Positions 32,666 through 41,639 of a stretch of 64,000 nt of DNA are shown piece by piece. The notes below the pieces were generated by a model. It did not search any database. It saw only the letters and a program-made list of their open reading frames with translations, and was not told the origin of the DNA. A program made the translations under genes and the position numbers. The stretch spans positions 1,504,519 through 1,568,518 of the forward strand of contig CP166960.1 of the NCBI GenBank assembly GCA_041447175.1, in the 5' to 3' direction. Every line of letters begins with the position of its first letter. The first letter of the stretch is position 1. This stretch comes from Candidatus Bathyarchaeia archaeon (GTDB lineage Archaea; Thermoproteota; Bathyarchaeia; Bathyarchaeales; Bathycorpusculaceae).

Positions 32666-33754
32666 CTAGCAGCCTCCAGCTTTTTGCTCTAGCTTTTGAA
32701 TTACTCTGCGAAGTTCTTGGCACATGCGTTGAGGTCCAAGACTCCAACTTCGCTGAACCATCGGCGAAGGCAACACTGCCTCAACCATTTTAGCAGCTTC
32801 CGAGACCGCTATCACTTTGGGCGGGTTTTTGATTAAGCCGCCACCGGGAACCTGCTTACGCAAGTCTTCGATGGTTTTCTGCGCTTCTGTCAGTTGCCCT
32901 TGGAGGGTTTCGGTTTTTCCTTGCAGGTTGCAGACGGAGCTTTCGATTTTGAGTTCTCCCGCAGCCGAGCACAGCTTTTTGAGTGCTTGGGCTTTGAGTT
33001 CTGAGGAAATTTTTGTTTGGTCTAGACGTTGCAATGCAGCTATGATGTGGGCTTGGTCGAGGTTGCCTTCGGCGTTCTTATACTCTAAATGCCGTAGGCT
33101 TCGTGGTGTAGTTTTGCCCTGGTCGTCTTTTGTGCCTCCGGGTTCAATGGCTGCAAAACAATCGTCTCGCAGGTTGTTGACGTAGGCTGTGTCCCATTCT
33201 GCTTCTTGAACGCCCGCTTTTCGTAGTGCTTCCGTGACTTTGGTGTCTACGAGTTTTTCTAAGACTTGTACGTTGGTTTCAGGTATGCCTGGAACGGCGA
33301 CTAGGCTTAACTCGGCATTGTGCAGTCCGTGCGGAACTTTGCCGTCCACAACATCGACCGCTTCATAGTCTGCGCCTACGCTTACGTGCTGGACTAAGCC
33401 TTTGCGGATTTTCTCGGCCGTCTGGTCATCGTAAATTTCGGCTTCATACCAGAGGCTGTGTCCGTCCCAATCCGTTTTGGTAACCTTACCGACGGCGTTT
33501 GGCACTGCAACATGCTCAATGTAGACTGGCGCGTTTGTGAGTTTGCTTGAGAAAGTTTGCAACTCCTCAGATGTGTAGATGTTGAGATTACGGCTCATGC
33601 CCGTCGTCATGGCGACACCCCTAATCCTCAGTGGCTTATCTGCCATTTTCTCAAGAACACTAAAAGGCAAAACTGCCGACAGATGCTCTACTGCATGCTT
33701 GCAGCCTTCGCACTTTTTTGTGCCGTCTTTGTTGTCTGTTTCGCTTTTAGACAT
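32666..33754 (-). CDS. Prohead protease fused to a scaffold-like C-terminus
   Basis: 362 residues, first gene of the late operon. The N-terminal 160 residues look like an S78-type prohead protease: LRIRGVAMTTGM, the candidate catalytic histidine in APVYIEHVAVP, and the candidate serine in VQHVSVGADYEAVD, followed by AELSLVAVPGIPETN. The C-terminal part is helical and coiled (residues about 255-345, LQGQLTEAQKTIEDLRKQV), consistent with an internal scaffold. An N-terminal CEGCKH pair is unusual. It matures the capsid after assembly. The upstream 80 bp are a divergent promoter region shared with the HTH gene. Confidence 0.82.
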   Translation of the reverse strand: MSKSETDNKDGTKKCEGCKHAVEHLSAVLPFSVLEKMADKPLRIRGVAMTTGMSRNLNIYTSEELQTFSSKLTNAPVYIEHVAVPNAVGKVTKTDWDGHSLWYEAEIYDDQTAEKIRKGLVQHVSVGADYEAVDVVDGKVPHGLHNAELSLVAVPGIPETNVQVLEKLVDTKVTEALRKAGVQEAEWDTAYVNNLRDDCFAAIEPGGTKDDQGKTTPRSLRHLEYKNAEGNLDQAHIIAALQRLDQTKISSELKAQALKKLCSAAGELKIESSVCNLQGKTETLQGQLTEAQKTIEDLRKQVPGGGLIKNPPKVIAVSEAAKMVEAVLPSPMVQRSWSLGPQRMCQELRRVIQKLEQKAGGC

Positions 33755-33834
33755 TTTTCGGTCAAAGAATATGGTGGAAAGCTAAAACAGAAATAGCTTA
33801 TTAGCGCATTTACGATAATAACCTATTTAGGACA

Positions 33835-34098
33835 ATGGTTCGTAAAATAAGGCTTAAGATGAATCTTACAAAAAGAGAACGCACAATTTTGCAATTTGCA
33901 CAACAAGGATTAAGCGATTATAAGATAGCTCGCAAAATAAACAGCGACCCCCCAAGCATTACGCGCTCACGGAAAAATGCGTACAAAAAACTCGTAAAAT
34001 CCGTAGTTGATATAGAATGGTTAGTAAAAATTGGTTTTAACATTTCCGAACTAAGCCAATCGGCATCTAGAACCAACCAATACATTTTTTTCTTGTGA
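33835..34098 (+). CDS. LuxR-type helix-turn-helix regulator
   Basis: 87 residues. LTKRERTILQFAQQGLSDYK followed by IARKINSDPPSITRSRKNAY is the classic GerE/LuxR or sigma-region-4-like HTH, with basic residues at both ends. No receiver or sensor domain is attached. The gene is divergent from the late operon across about 80 bp, so it is the best candidate regulator of virion genes. Its 3' end converges on the methyltransferase gene. Confidence 0.7.
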   Translation: MVRKIRLKMNLTKRERTILQFAQQGLSDYKIARKINSDPPSITRSRKNAYKKLVKSVVDIEWLVKIGFNISELSQSASRTNQYIFFL

Positions 34099-34141
34099 AT
34101 CGCTCTTCTTTAAAAAACCCCTATTCTTAAGCCAGTTACTG

Positions 34142-35767
34142 TTATCGAGGGGAAATCTTTCTGTTATTCCGCCTATTTCTCAATTTAACCCAAATATTCC
34201 TTAAGATTCGGACCTGTTCAAAATTCATGCCTAAACCGTCTCTTAGCAATATTTTGTCATTGGCATCAAAAATTTGAGCCAAATTGCCTTTTCTAATATT
34301 GGTATCAATGTCGACAGGATTTAAGTGATCAATACCGACTATTGGTATAAGGAGTTCTTCAGCCTCGCTAGGTTCAAGCGTTAAGACACCACCGCCATAA
34401 CTTCTGCCTTTAACTTCAGCGGAAGCAAAAGTCAAGGAATTAAGAAATGCCCCTGCAATTTTTTTCCCATCAACTCCTTGGTTGAAGTTAACCCTGTGAA
34501 TGGTATCCGTACAAGTTGAGCCCGATGTGTTCAATACCATTTTTGGGTAATCATGTATTTGTCTTAGCAAAAAAGCCTCGGGTTTGTAGATGGTCGGAAC
34601 GCGGAACCAGTCATCTCTACGAATCCTGCATTTGAAACCTTCATTAACCCCATGCTGCACTCCCTTTTCAATATAATTCTTAATTGCATCGGGTAAGTCT
34701 GCATATTGCGTTTGAGATGGCGCAAAAAGGTAACAAGGGTTATCCTTTTGCCTAATTTTTTGCCAATCATCCTCAGAAAATATTATGCCTTCAATATCGG
34801 AAGAGCGGCCAAAAATTTTGATTGTGTATTTTTCGTCAATTCCGATATTATTGAGTGTATTTTTCGATAAAATAAAGAACTTATTTTTCCCAGTAACTAC
34901 GCCAATATCCACCGAATACAAATCACCTCCCCTTTTTATGCCCTCTAAAGTAGGTATTTTTCTAAGTAATTCTATTTCTTCGGTGTCTAGAAAATACTGT
35001 GTCCATTTTTCGGTAGAATGATCCATCGGCTTATATTTATAATACTGAAAATTCTTCGAAACATCTTCAGGTCTAATTCTCAAATACAAGTCGTTTTCAT
35101 TCTTTAGTTCAATGACTCTTATGCCTTCAATTGGTCCATTGTTTCTTTCTCCCAGTAATAAAATGACCTCTTGCTGCGCTGTCGGAAAAATTAGTTTCTC
35201 AAAAGTAATAATTGTGAGTTTGCTAAAGAAAACGCTCAAAAAACGACGCGTGTCGGTGGCATACTTCACTTGAAAAAGCTGAGCAGGGATTACCATTGCT
35301 ATCTTTCCGTTTTCAGAAAGCAATTGAGACGACAATAAGAGAAAAGCAATCCAGGAATTTGCGTGACCACTCAATTTAAAATCAAAAAGCTCGGAGATTA
35401 GTTTAAAAGCAATTTCTTTTGATTTCTGGGGAAAGTCCTGATAGCGGATAAAGGGCGGATTGCCCGTAATCATAGAAAATTTTTTGTTATTTTTCAGAAA
35501 AAGCTGGCAATAATCAAAAAAATCCCCGTTTAAAACAATCTTTTCAGGGTTTGCAATATCTAAATCTGATAGAAGACGTCTTGCCTTGTTCGCCTCTTCT
35601 TCAACCAGTTCAATGCCAATTAAGTGTGACTGAAAAGCGTCTTTGGGTAAGTTTATGTTAGAAAATTTTTTGCAAATTGAAGAAAGAAAAATACCGTTAC
35701 CACAGCTTGTTTCAAGCACGACAGAATTACTATCAAGTCCAGCCCAGTCTATTAAGAAATCAGACAC
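34142..35767 (-). CDS. DNA N6-adenine methyltransferase (Eco57I/type IIG-like modification subunit)
   Basis: 541 residues from GTG 35767. SAM motif I is VVLETSCGNGIFLSS and the catalytic motif IV is ITGNPPFIRYQDF, the NPPY-type signature of N6-adenine methylases. The C-terminal 250 residues look like a target-recognition domain (FLLRQIHDYPKMVLN, SYGGGVLTLEPSEAEELLIP). In-frame sequence upstream encodes STVDKLRGGFYTPKIV, which includes the conserved GGFYTP element. The real start is therefore probably further upstream, perhaps CTG at 35824; no standard start is available there. No nuclease domain is attached. It is divergent from the GHKL-ATPase operon. Confidence 0.85.
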   Translation of the reverse strand: MSDFLIDWAGLDSNSVVLETSCGNGIFLSSICKKFSNINLPKDAFQSHLIGIELVEEEANKARRLLSDLDIANPEKIVLNGDFFDYCQLFLKNNKKFSMITGNPPFIRYQDFPQKSKEIAFKLISELFDFKLSGHANSWIAFLLLSSQLLSENGKIAMVIPAQLFQVKYATDTRRFLSVFFSKLTIITFEKLIFPTAQQEVILLLGERNNGPIEGIRVIELKNENDLYLRIRPEDVSKNFQYYKYKPMDHSTEKWTQYFLDTEEIELLRKIPTLEGIKRGGDLYSVDIGVVTGKNKFFILSKNTLNNIGIDEKYTIKIFGRSSDIEGIIFSEDDWQKIRQKDNPCYLFAPSQTQYADLPDAIKNYIEKGVQHGVNEGFKCRIRRDDWFRVPTIYKPEAFLLRQIHDYPKMVLNTSGSTCTDTIHRVNFNQGVDGKKIAGAFLNSLTFASAEVKGRSYGGGVLTLEPSEAEELLIPIVGIDHLNPVDIDTNIRKGNLAQIFDANDKILLRDGLGMNFEQVRILRNIWVKLRNRRNNRKISPR

Positions 35768-35936
35768 AATCTTAGGAGTGTAGAAACCTCCTCTAAGTTT
35801 GTCTACCGTAGACTTTGATGTCAGGACAAGTACCCCACAGCCAAGTAATTGATTTAAATTGGTACATATGTAATCAACTACATAAAACCTATTTGCTAGA
35901 TACTCGTTATCTAATCAAAGAAAGTGGTAATGGTAA
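35768..35936. promoter_or_regulatory. Divergent promoter/operator between methyltransferase and GHKL-ATPase operons
   Basis: The palindrome TACATATGTA (35863-35872) lies within wider arms TTGATT and AATCAA (35849-35877). A TATA-like CATAAAACC follows at about 35881-35889 for the plus-strand unit. The same region encodes the N-terminus of the methyltransferase if its unusual upstream start is used. Confidence 0.45.
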
Positions 35937-38240
35937 ATGAGCAATAAAGGGCTAACCTTCACCGTTGATAGTTTGCTACTTGGGGAAATAGGCGAAAGGC
36001 TAGTTACCAAAAATTACATAGCACTAGCTGAGTTAATAAAAAATGCTTTCGATGCCGATTCTGAACACGTTGTAATAACAATGGAAAATACAAAAAGCGA
36101 TTCTTTCAGCGATGACGGAACAATCACAGTTGCTGATTGTGGACATGGTATGAGTTTGGAACAAGTAAGAGCTTTTTGGATGAGAATCGCGACCCCAAAT
36201 AAGCAAAGGAATCCCTATTCTCCAAAATATGGAAGAAGAAAGACTGGAGATAAAGGAATTGGTCGATTTGCTTGCCGAAAGTTAGCTAATAAACTAATTT
36301 TGACTTCTACTGCATTACTCCCGAATAATAAATTTCAAAAGACACAAGTAACGTTCAACTGGCCCAATTATCAGGCTGGTTTATTACTGGAAGAAGTAAC
36401 AAATGAATACTCAACAATATTTTTAGAAAAAGCAGAGACAGGAACATCTTTGCAACTAATAGGCTTGAGAGATAAATGGTCGCAATTAGACTTTGACACT
36501 TTGAGGAGACGAATTGGTGAATTATCGGTTATCTCACCTACAAAACGACCAGGTTATCCTGAAGACCCTGGAATGACCATTGAAATACGAGCAAATGAAT
36601 TTCGGTCAGGTGAAGGCTTCTTAGTTGAGCAGATTAAGGATGCAGGGTGGGGCAGAGTAGTTGGAAGTGTTTCGTCTCAAGGTCTTGCTTCTTTGACCCT
36701 CGATGCAAAGAAAATTGGTAAGGTTCCTTACGAACTGCCAAATACATATGCCAAAATTCCAAACATTAGTTTTGACATCGCTATCTTCTGGGATAGAACT
36801 GAATACCTGAGAGATCCTAAAACTTTAATGGGCGGCTTAATACCCCAGATTTTCAAAAATTATTCAGGAATTAAAGTTTTTTTGGATGGTTTCCGAGTAT
36901 ATCCTTATGGCGACCCCGAAAATGATTGGCTAAATATAGATGAAATCCAAGCAAGAAAGTTAGCCAAAATCAGTGACTACTTCAATAAAGCAGCCAATAA
37001 TTTAATAGGTGTTGACCCAAATCGCGCGAAATTAAATCATCCTAGAAATCAGAACTTGATAGGCGAAGTACGTCTTTCAAATGAGCCTACTCGGCTTTTC
37101 GATGTACCAATTAACAGAGAAGGTTTTATCGAAAATGAGTCTTTAGTCGACCTAAAAAAATGCCTGAAAGATGTATTGGAATGGGTAACACTCTGGTATG
37201 CTCATTACCTATATTTGAATGAGCAAGAAACTGTACGAAAAGCTCAGGAAGAACTTAAGGATGTATTAGGCGAAACTGAAAGCCCAACAAACTCTCCTGT
37301 GAGAACTGGCCCAGAAGAAATGATTTTGGTTGATACCGCAGTCAAAACTCTTGATAGAATAACCGATTCTCTACTCAACGCAAAAGAGAGCTCAGTTGGT
37401 CCCGAGGCAAAAATACAGTACGAAAAAACAAAAGAAGCTGCCATTAAGGTTGTTCAAAACACTGTTAGCAGATTAGAAACACAAACTAACAGTTTACGTA
37501 CAATTGCTTCAACTGGAGCTTTAATGTTTATTTTTACGCATGAAGCTCAGTCGGTTATTAGTAGCCTTGACACTCATGCAAACGAACTCGAAATACGAGC
37601 AAGAAATATGCCTGACAAGGAAAAAAAACTACTGTTGAATTTGTCGAAGTCTTTTAGAGAAACGAGAGACCGCTTTGACGACCAAATTCGATTATTTAGC
37701 AGGTTGTCCGATGATATCAAAAAAGTGGAGAGAAAAAGACTAAACGTTAATAACTCATTTAAACAAGTGAAAAACGTCTTCGCTGGGTTTATTAAAGATT
37801 TTAATGTAGAAATTGATGACAAAATCGACCCCTCCCATAGAACTGGCTTAATGTTAGAACCGGAATTATATTCAATACTTATTAATTTGCTATCCAACGC
37901 ATTAAAAGCCGTACTAGCTTGCGAATCCAGCAACAAGAAAATAAAAATTGAAACATTCGAAAATGACGACAGTTTGGTTCTTCGAGTTTATGACGATGGC
38001 GTTGGGCTGAAGAAGGAATACCGCGAATTAGTAAAACAACCGTTAGTTTCAGACCCCGAAGGAAAGCTCTATAAAAATCTCAAGGGTAAAATAGATGAAA
38101 GAACTCTAACGGCGGTTGGTTCAGGTCGAGGGCTGGGATTAAGCATCGTTGGCAGTATCCTTGAATCATATAATAAACAGTTAAATTTCATTGATGCTGA
38201 AGAACCATGGAAAACATGTGTAGAGGTGGAATTGCCATGA
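35937..38240 (+). CDS. Dual GHKL ATPase: MORC/Hsp90-like N-terminal module plus histidine-kinase-like C-terminal module
   Basis: 767 residues. The N-terminal module has the N box ALAELIKNAFDADSEHVVI, G1 ITVADCGHGMSLEQV and G2 GDKGIGRFACRKLANK, as in MORC, MutL and Hsp90 ATPases. A middle domain of about 250 residues (VFLDGFRVYPYGDPENDW) resembles the transducer that follows this fold. The C-terminal 240 residues have an H-box-like LMFIFTHEAQSVISSL, a second N box SILINLLSNALKAV, G1 RVYDDGVGLKKEY and G2 GSGRGLGLSIVGSI, as in sensor histidine kinases. No membrane segment is present. The next gene encodes a receiver domain, overlapping by 4 nt, so a phosphotransfer is plausible. The combination suggests nucleic-acid or chaperone-like sensing coupled to signalling. 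Confidence 0.85.
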   Translation: MSNKGLTFTVDSLLLGEIGERLVTKNYIALAELIKNAFDADSEHVVITMENTKSDSFSDDGTITVADCGHGMSLEQVRAFWMRIATPNKQRNPYSPKYGRRKTGDKGIGRFACRKLANKLILTSTALLPNNKFQKTQVTFNWPNYQAGLLLEEVTNEYSTIFLEKAETGTSLQLIGLRDKWSQLDFDTLRRRIGELSVISPTKRPGYPEDPGMTIEIRANEFRSGEGFLVEQIKDAGWGRVVGSVSSQGLASLTLDAKKIGKVPYELPNTYAKIPNISFDIAIFWDRTEYLRDPKTLMGGLIPQIFKNYSGIKVFLDGFRVYPYGDPENDWLNIDEIQARKLAKISDYFNKAANNLIGVDPNRAKLNHPRNQNLIGEVRLSNEPTRLFDVPINREGFIENESLVDLKKCLKDVLEWVTLWYAHYLYLNEQETVRKAQEELKDVLGETESPTNSPVRTGPEEMILVDTAVKTLDRITDSLLNAKESSVGPEAKIQYEKTKEAAIKVVQNTVSRLETQTNSLRTIASTGALMFIFTHEAQSVISSLDTHANELEIRARNMPDKEKKLLLNLSKSFRETRDRFDDQIRLFSRLSDDIKKVERKRLNVNNSFKQVKNVFAGFIKDFNVEIDDKIDPSHRTGLMLEPELYSILINLLSNALKAVLACESSNKKIKIETFENDDSLVLRVYDDGVGLKKEYRELVKQPLVSDPEGKLYKNLKGKIDERTLTAVGSGRGLGLSIVGSILESYNKQLNFIDAEEPWKTCVEVELP

Positions 38241-39256
38241 CAGAGAGTAAGGTAATCTGGATAGATGATGATTTAAGTCATAAAAAAGACGCAGACTTAC
38301 TTGCAGAAAAAAGCGCTGACTTAAAAATAACCTTTTTTCATCCAAAAGAGTTTGTAGTGGAGGAGATGCCGGTTGATCTTTTCTTATTGGATGATAGGTT
38401 ATATCAACACGAAAATGCTAAGAATGAAAAATCAAACGCGCGCGGCTTTACTCTCGCCGCTAATATAAGGTTCAGCTTTCCTGAAATTCCAATTTACATT
38501 TTCACCAAGGACTTCTTTGACCAAGGTATATTTGGCGTGTTATCTCAAGCATCAGAAAGCTTTGTAGACGAGAAAATTTATTATAAAGATGTGCAGAGAC
38601 GAGGAGTAGAAATTCTACTTAACGATTCTCTCGATTATAAAAAAATCAGGTCAGTTGAAAAACTTAACTTACAACAACTTCTGAATTTATTGAACCCGCC
38701 CGAAGATATAGTTGACGAATTGAAAAATGCTTTGCCTGAAGCTTTAAGGGATGGATTACGCCCAGCTGATGACCAAGGAAAATCTGAAGGAAACTCTCTC
38801 TTTTATGGCAAATGGATTAAAAAATCGTTGCTGACTTACTCAGGCTTTATTTACGATTCGCTTTTTGCTGCAACAAGTGTTGGTTTAACCGAAAAAATGT
38901 TTTTGGAGATTCAAGATTTCGCCCCTGCATTATATGACGGGTTGTTTTCAAAATCAAGGAAACCATTATGGTGGAACCGGAAATTACGTTCGATTTTAAT
39001 GACCAAAGCACAAAAGGCCTTAGATAATAAAGCCATAGGTAATCCCTTCGCTTTAGCCGAAAAAATCTTTAATCTCAAGGAAAACGAAATATTGAAGTGC
39101 GCCGTTTGTAAAGAAAAATATCCCGAAACCGTCGCTTTCAATAAAGACGATCCAAACGACCGACAGCCTGTCCATTTCTCTTGTAGCGCCGTTGATTACA
39201 CAAAGGAAAACAAGCTGTTCTTTGAAGAACTAAGGTATTTCAAGTATGAGGATTAA
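38237..39256 (+). CDS. Receiver-domain protein with zinc-finger-like C-terminus
   Basis: 339 residues from the ATG at 38237 (GAGGTGG upstream), overlapping the ATPase stop. The N-terminal 125 residues follow the receiver pattern: VIWIDDD (acidic pocket), VDLFLLDDRLYQ (phosphoacceptor aspartate) and IPIYIFTKD (threonine/lysine switch region). The C-terminal 210 residues are helical and end in LKCAVCKEKYPE, with HFSCSAVD about 30 residues later, giving a possible C-x2-C, H-x2-C zinc site. No standard DNA-binding output domain is present, so the effector is unrecognised. It is probably phosphorylated by the partner ATPase/kinase. Confidence 0.75.
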   Translation: MTESKVIWIDDDLSHKKDADLLAEKSADLKITFFHPKEFVVEEMPVDLFLLDDRLYQHENAKNEKSNARGFTLAANIRFSFPEIPIYIFTKDFFDQGIFGVLSQASESFVDEKIYYKDVQRRGVEILLNDSLDYKKIRSVEKLNLQQLLNLLNPPEDIVDELKNALPEALRDGLRPADDQGKSEGNSLFYGKWIKKSLLTYSGFIYDSLFAATSVGLTEKMFLEIQDFAPALYDGLFSKSRKPLWWNRKLRSILMTKAQKALDNKAIGNPFALAEKIFNLKENEILKCAVCKEKYPETVAFNKDDPNDRQPVHFSCSAVDYTKENKLFFEELRYFKYED

Positions 39257-39258
39257 AA

Positions 39259-40017
39259 ATGAATGAAGCTGAGTTGACTTCATATCGAAAACACCTCATA
39301 AAATCTTTTTCTTGTATTAAAGGCAACCCAACTATCCAAAGAAACTGTTCAGAGATTAGTATTCTATCGGGAACAATTATCGATACATTAAAAGAATTAA
39401 GAGACCCGAAAAATTGGAGTTTAAAAATAGACCCCCCTTGGAAGATTCCGATTGAAAATGATGATCGCTATTTCAGTCAGAATGAAGCAATTCTGATGTT
39501 AAGTGGCATATTAAGTGTAGAAAACTTGAACTTTCAAATGTATTCTTTTGTTTCTTCGATAGTGTTGAAGTCTCAAAAAAACAATGACGCCCAAATAACG
39601 CAAATCCCACTGGAGGATTACTGCGAACATAAGCATATCCATAAAGATAGGTTAGTCAGAAGATTTCACTTTGACTTAGCTATAGGTGAAAACCAAGACA
39701 ATAAGCCCGTTTCACATTTTCAATTTGGCGGCAAAGAGTACACTAATCAGTATCCATATTCATTAAATCCGAAAATTGGCATCCCCAGAATTCCCTATCC
39801 TCCAATTGATTTTATAATACTCTTTGACATGATGCTAAGGCAATTTAAAACCAAAATTCCAAATAGTTTTTATGATTCAAAAGATTGGGTGAGCTGCGTA
39901 AAGGTGAGCGAGGAGTATCGAATGAAAGCATATTATGAAGCTGTTGTGAAATATTTTGGAGTAAAAAGCAGAAAACCGTTAAGTGAAATGCTCAGCGCAG
40001 ATACCTTTTTTCTTTAA
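39259..40017 (+). CDS. Unknown third component of the GHKL/receiver operon
   Basis: 252 residues, starting 2 bp after the receiver gene stop, so certainly cotranscribed. The central part reads VRRFHFDLAIGENQDNKPVS, then HFQFGG, then IPRIPYPPIDFIILFDMML. This D-x-P-x-S-H-x-x-x-GG and RIPxPP pattern recalls DUF2290-like proteins of unknown function, but the resemblance is by eye. There are no membrane helices or clear nuclease motif. It may be the effector or a regulator of the two-component-like pair. Confidence 0.65.
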   Translation: MNEAELTSYRKHLIKSFSCIKGNPTIQRNCSEISILSGTIIDTLKELRDPKNWSLKIDPPWKIPIENDDRYFSQNEAILMLSGILSVENLNFQMYSFVSSIVLKSQKNNDAQITQIPLEDYCEHKHIHKDRLVRRFHFDLAIGENQDNKPVSHFQFGGKEYTNQYPYSLNPKIGIPRIPYPPIDFIILFDMMLRQFKTKIPNSFYDSKDWVSCVKVSEEYRMKAYYEAVVKYFGVKSRKPLSEMLSADTFFL

Positions 40018-40025
40018 AGGCATTG

Positions 40026-40526
40026 TTAAACAGTTCTTTCAAAATCATCCTTGCTTTCGCCCCAAGCTTCTACTGCAAAAGTAGTTAAAGCCCAATGCCA
40101 GCCCCGCTTTTCTGCAATATGTTGTCCAAACTCTTTTTCTAGCCGCCTGTTCATTCTTAAAATCCTTCGACTTATTTGATGCCGAGTAACTGCAAACTGC
40201 CTTAACCGCATTTGTAAGTCTTTAGGCAACAAGCCGGGTCTACCCGCTTCAAAAAGCAACTGTATAATCTCTATGTCTATCTCATCTCTACAAGTCACAC
40301 GCTTAATCAGTGACTGCTCAAAATTGAATGAATCTTTCAGGCCAGCAAAAATAGTGCGTAACATAAGCTTGATTTCTTCCAATTCTGTTAACGTCTTCTT
40401 GAGGAGTTGATGATTGTATTTTAGGCGACCTATTTTGTCGCTTTGGGTGCGCTTCTTTTTGGGTTTCTGAACGGGTTTTTCGCTTGCTTCCATGTCAGAA
40501 TGCACACTCCATGTTTTCTGCTCCAT
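40026..40526 (-). CDS. Basic helical/winged-helix-like protein
   Basis: About 166 residues from the ATG at 40526; ATG 40493 and TTG 40565 are alternatives. A Lys/Arg-rich segment (KPVQKPKKKRTQSDKIGRLK) is followed by a helical stretch (LLKKTLTELEEIKLMLRTIF) and a winged-helix-like C-terminus (DIEIIQLLFEAGRPGLLPKD, QISRRILRMNRRLEKEFG). It may bind DNA and is probably the last gene of the tRNA-proximal early operon. Family unknown. Confidence 0.55.
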   Translation of the reverse strand: MEQKTWSVHSDMEASEKPVQKPKKKRTQSDKIGRLKYNHQLLKKTLTELEEIKLMLRTIFAGLKDSFNFEQSLIKRVTCRDEIDIEIIQLLFEAGRPGLLPKDLQMRLRQFAVTRHQISRRILRMNRRLEKEFGQHIAEKRGWHWALTTFAVEAWGESKDDFERTV

Positions 40527-40675
40527 CAACACAGGGCGAAATTGACTGCTGGTAATCAGGACCAAGCAACCACAGAAAAGCGGCTTCTAAAAAGCATGGA
40601 CTTTTCCCATGCCCTCGGCACATTGCTAAAAGTGCTTTTGAACAGGTTTTCACTGCCATTAGCTTAAAACTGCTG

Positions 40676-41632
40676 CTAAGAAACGTAGCTTTTCCCTCCG
40701 TTCTCAGAAGTCTTAGACGCCTCTTGGGTGCCGCATTCTATACTCCCGACAAGCCGTCCTAAAGCGTCAGCAACCTTAGCCAAATCGCAACCCATCTTCT
40801 CCAACTTTGTAAGACTACCAGAAATTCTCTCCAAATCGCCAAGAGCAGTTTCCACTTGGCCTTCCAATTTCTTGACCCGCTCAGGCATCAGCAAATACTC
40901 AACCGCTGCATCACGGCCAAGATGATCCAGTTCGCCCTCGTCCTCTCCTGGGCTATCATCAATCAACCGCTTTGGCGTGCTCACTTCAAAATAGCGATTC
41001 AATAAATTCGCTACTGGGTCATCGATGCCAAGTTCATGGCGCCTGTTAATTTCGCCCTGACCGAGAACGCAACCGTATTTGCTCATTAAGCCCTGAGCAA
41101 CGCGATCAGCCATGTTCTTAGCCAAAGTTACGAGCTCCCCCGGACTGCGACCATAAAATGTCTCAACATGAACAATCCAAGACGTCGTTGTATGCCTAAC
41201 TTTGACACCTTGCTCCAAACCCAAAAGAGCCGTCCAATTCTGCATTTCAATCCGCTTAAAATCGCCCATCGGATAAACGCCTTCACGTAAGACCGGATAT
41301 TTGAAAAAACAACGATGCAGCCGAAAGACGCCGCTGCTGAAGAGGACTCCCTCACAGGATATGAGAAAATTTTGACCTCGCTCTGTAAGCTCAAAATCAA
41401 CAAAGTTACTGCGTTTCAATCGGCGAATTAACCCTGCCTTCTCCAGCTTTTTTACGTAGTAAGCTACGTGCTGGCGCTTCCAGCCACGTACACGTCCTAT
41501 CTTGGCAGGGTACATTTTTACTTCGATGCCTTTGAGTATGGGTATGACGCGGGAGCGGACGGTATTGAAGTCAAATTTGACTTTTGACTTTGAAAGCGAA
41601 ATATTTTGACTTCTATCGTTAGTGTCGGTCAT
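40676..41632 (-). CDS. Winged-helix protein with a coiled-coil C-terminus (possible replication or early regulator)
   Basis: 318 residues. Residues about 45-115 are a winged helix: IGRVRGWKRQHVAYYVKKLE then AGLIRRLKRSNFVDFELTER. A middle domain follows (TTTSWIVHVETFYGRSPGEL, LAKNMADRVAQGLMSKYG). Residues about 255-300 form a coiled coil (KKLEGQVETALGDLERISGS). Proteins of this size with an N-terminal winged helix near the attachment site often act in replication or its control in archaeal elements, but no known initiator motif is visible. It lies 7 bp downstream of the next gene in the same operon. Confidence 0.65.
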   Translation of the reverse strand: MTDTNDRSQNISLSKSKVKFDFNTVRSRVIPILKGIEVKMYPAKIGRVRGWKRQHVAYYVKKLEKAGLIRRLKRSNFVDFELTERGQNFLISCEGVLFSSGVFRLHRCFFKYPVLREGVYPMGDFKRIEMQNWTALLGLEQGVKVRHTTTSWIVHVETFYGRSPGELVTLAKNMADRVAQGLMSKYGCVLGQGEINRRHELGIDDPVANLLNRYFEVSTPKRLIDDSPGEDEGELDHLGRDAAVEYLLMPERVKKLEGQVETALGDLERISGSLTKLEKMGCDLAKVADALGRLVGSIECGTQEASKTSENGGKSYVS

Positions 41633-41639
41633 AAAAAAA

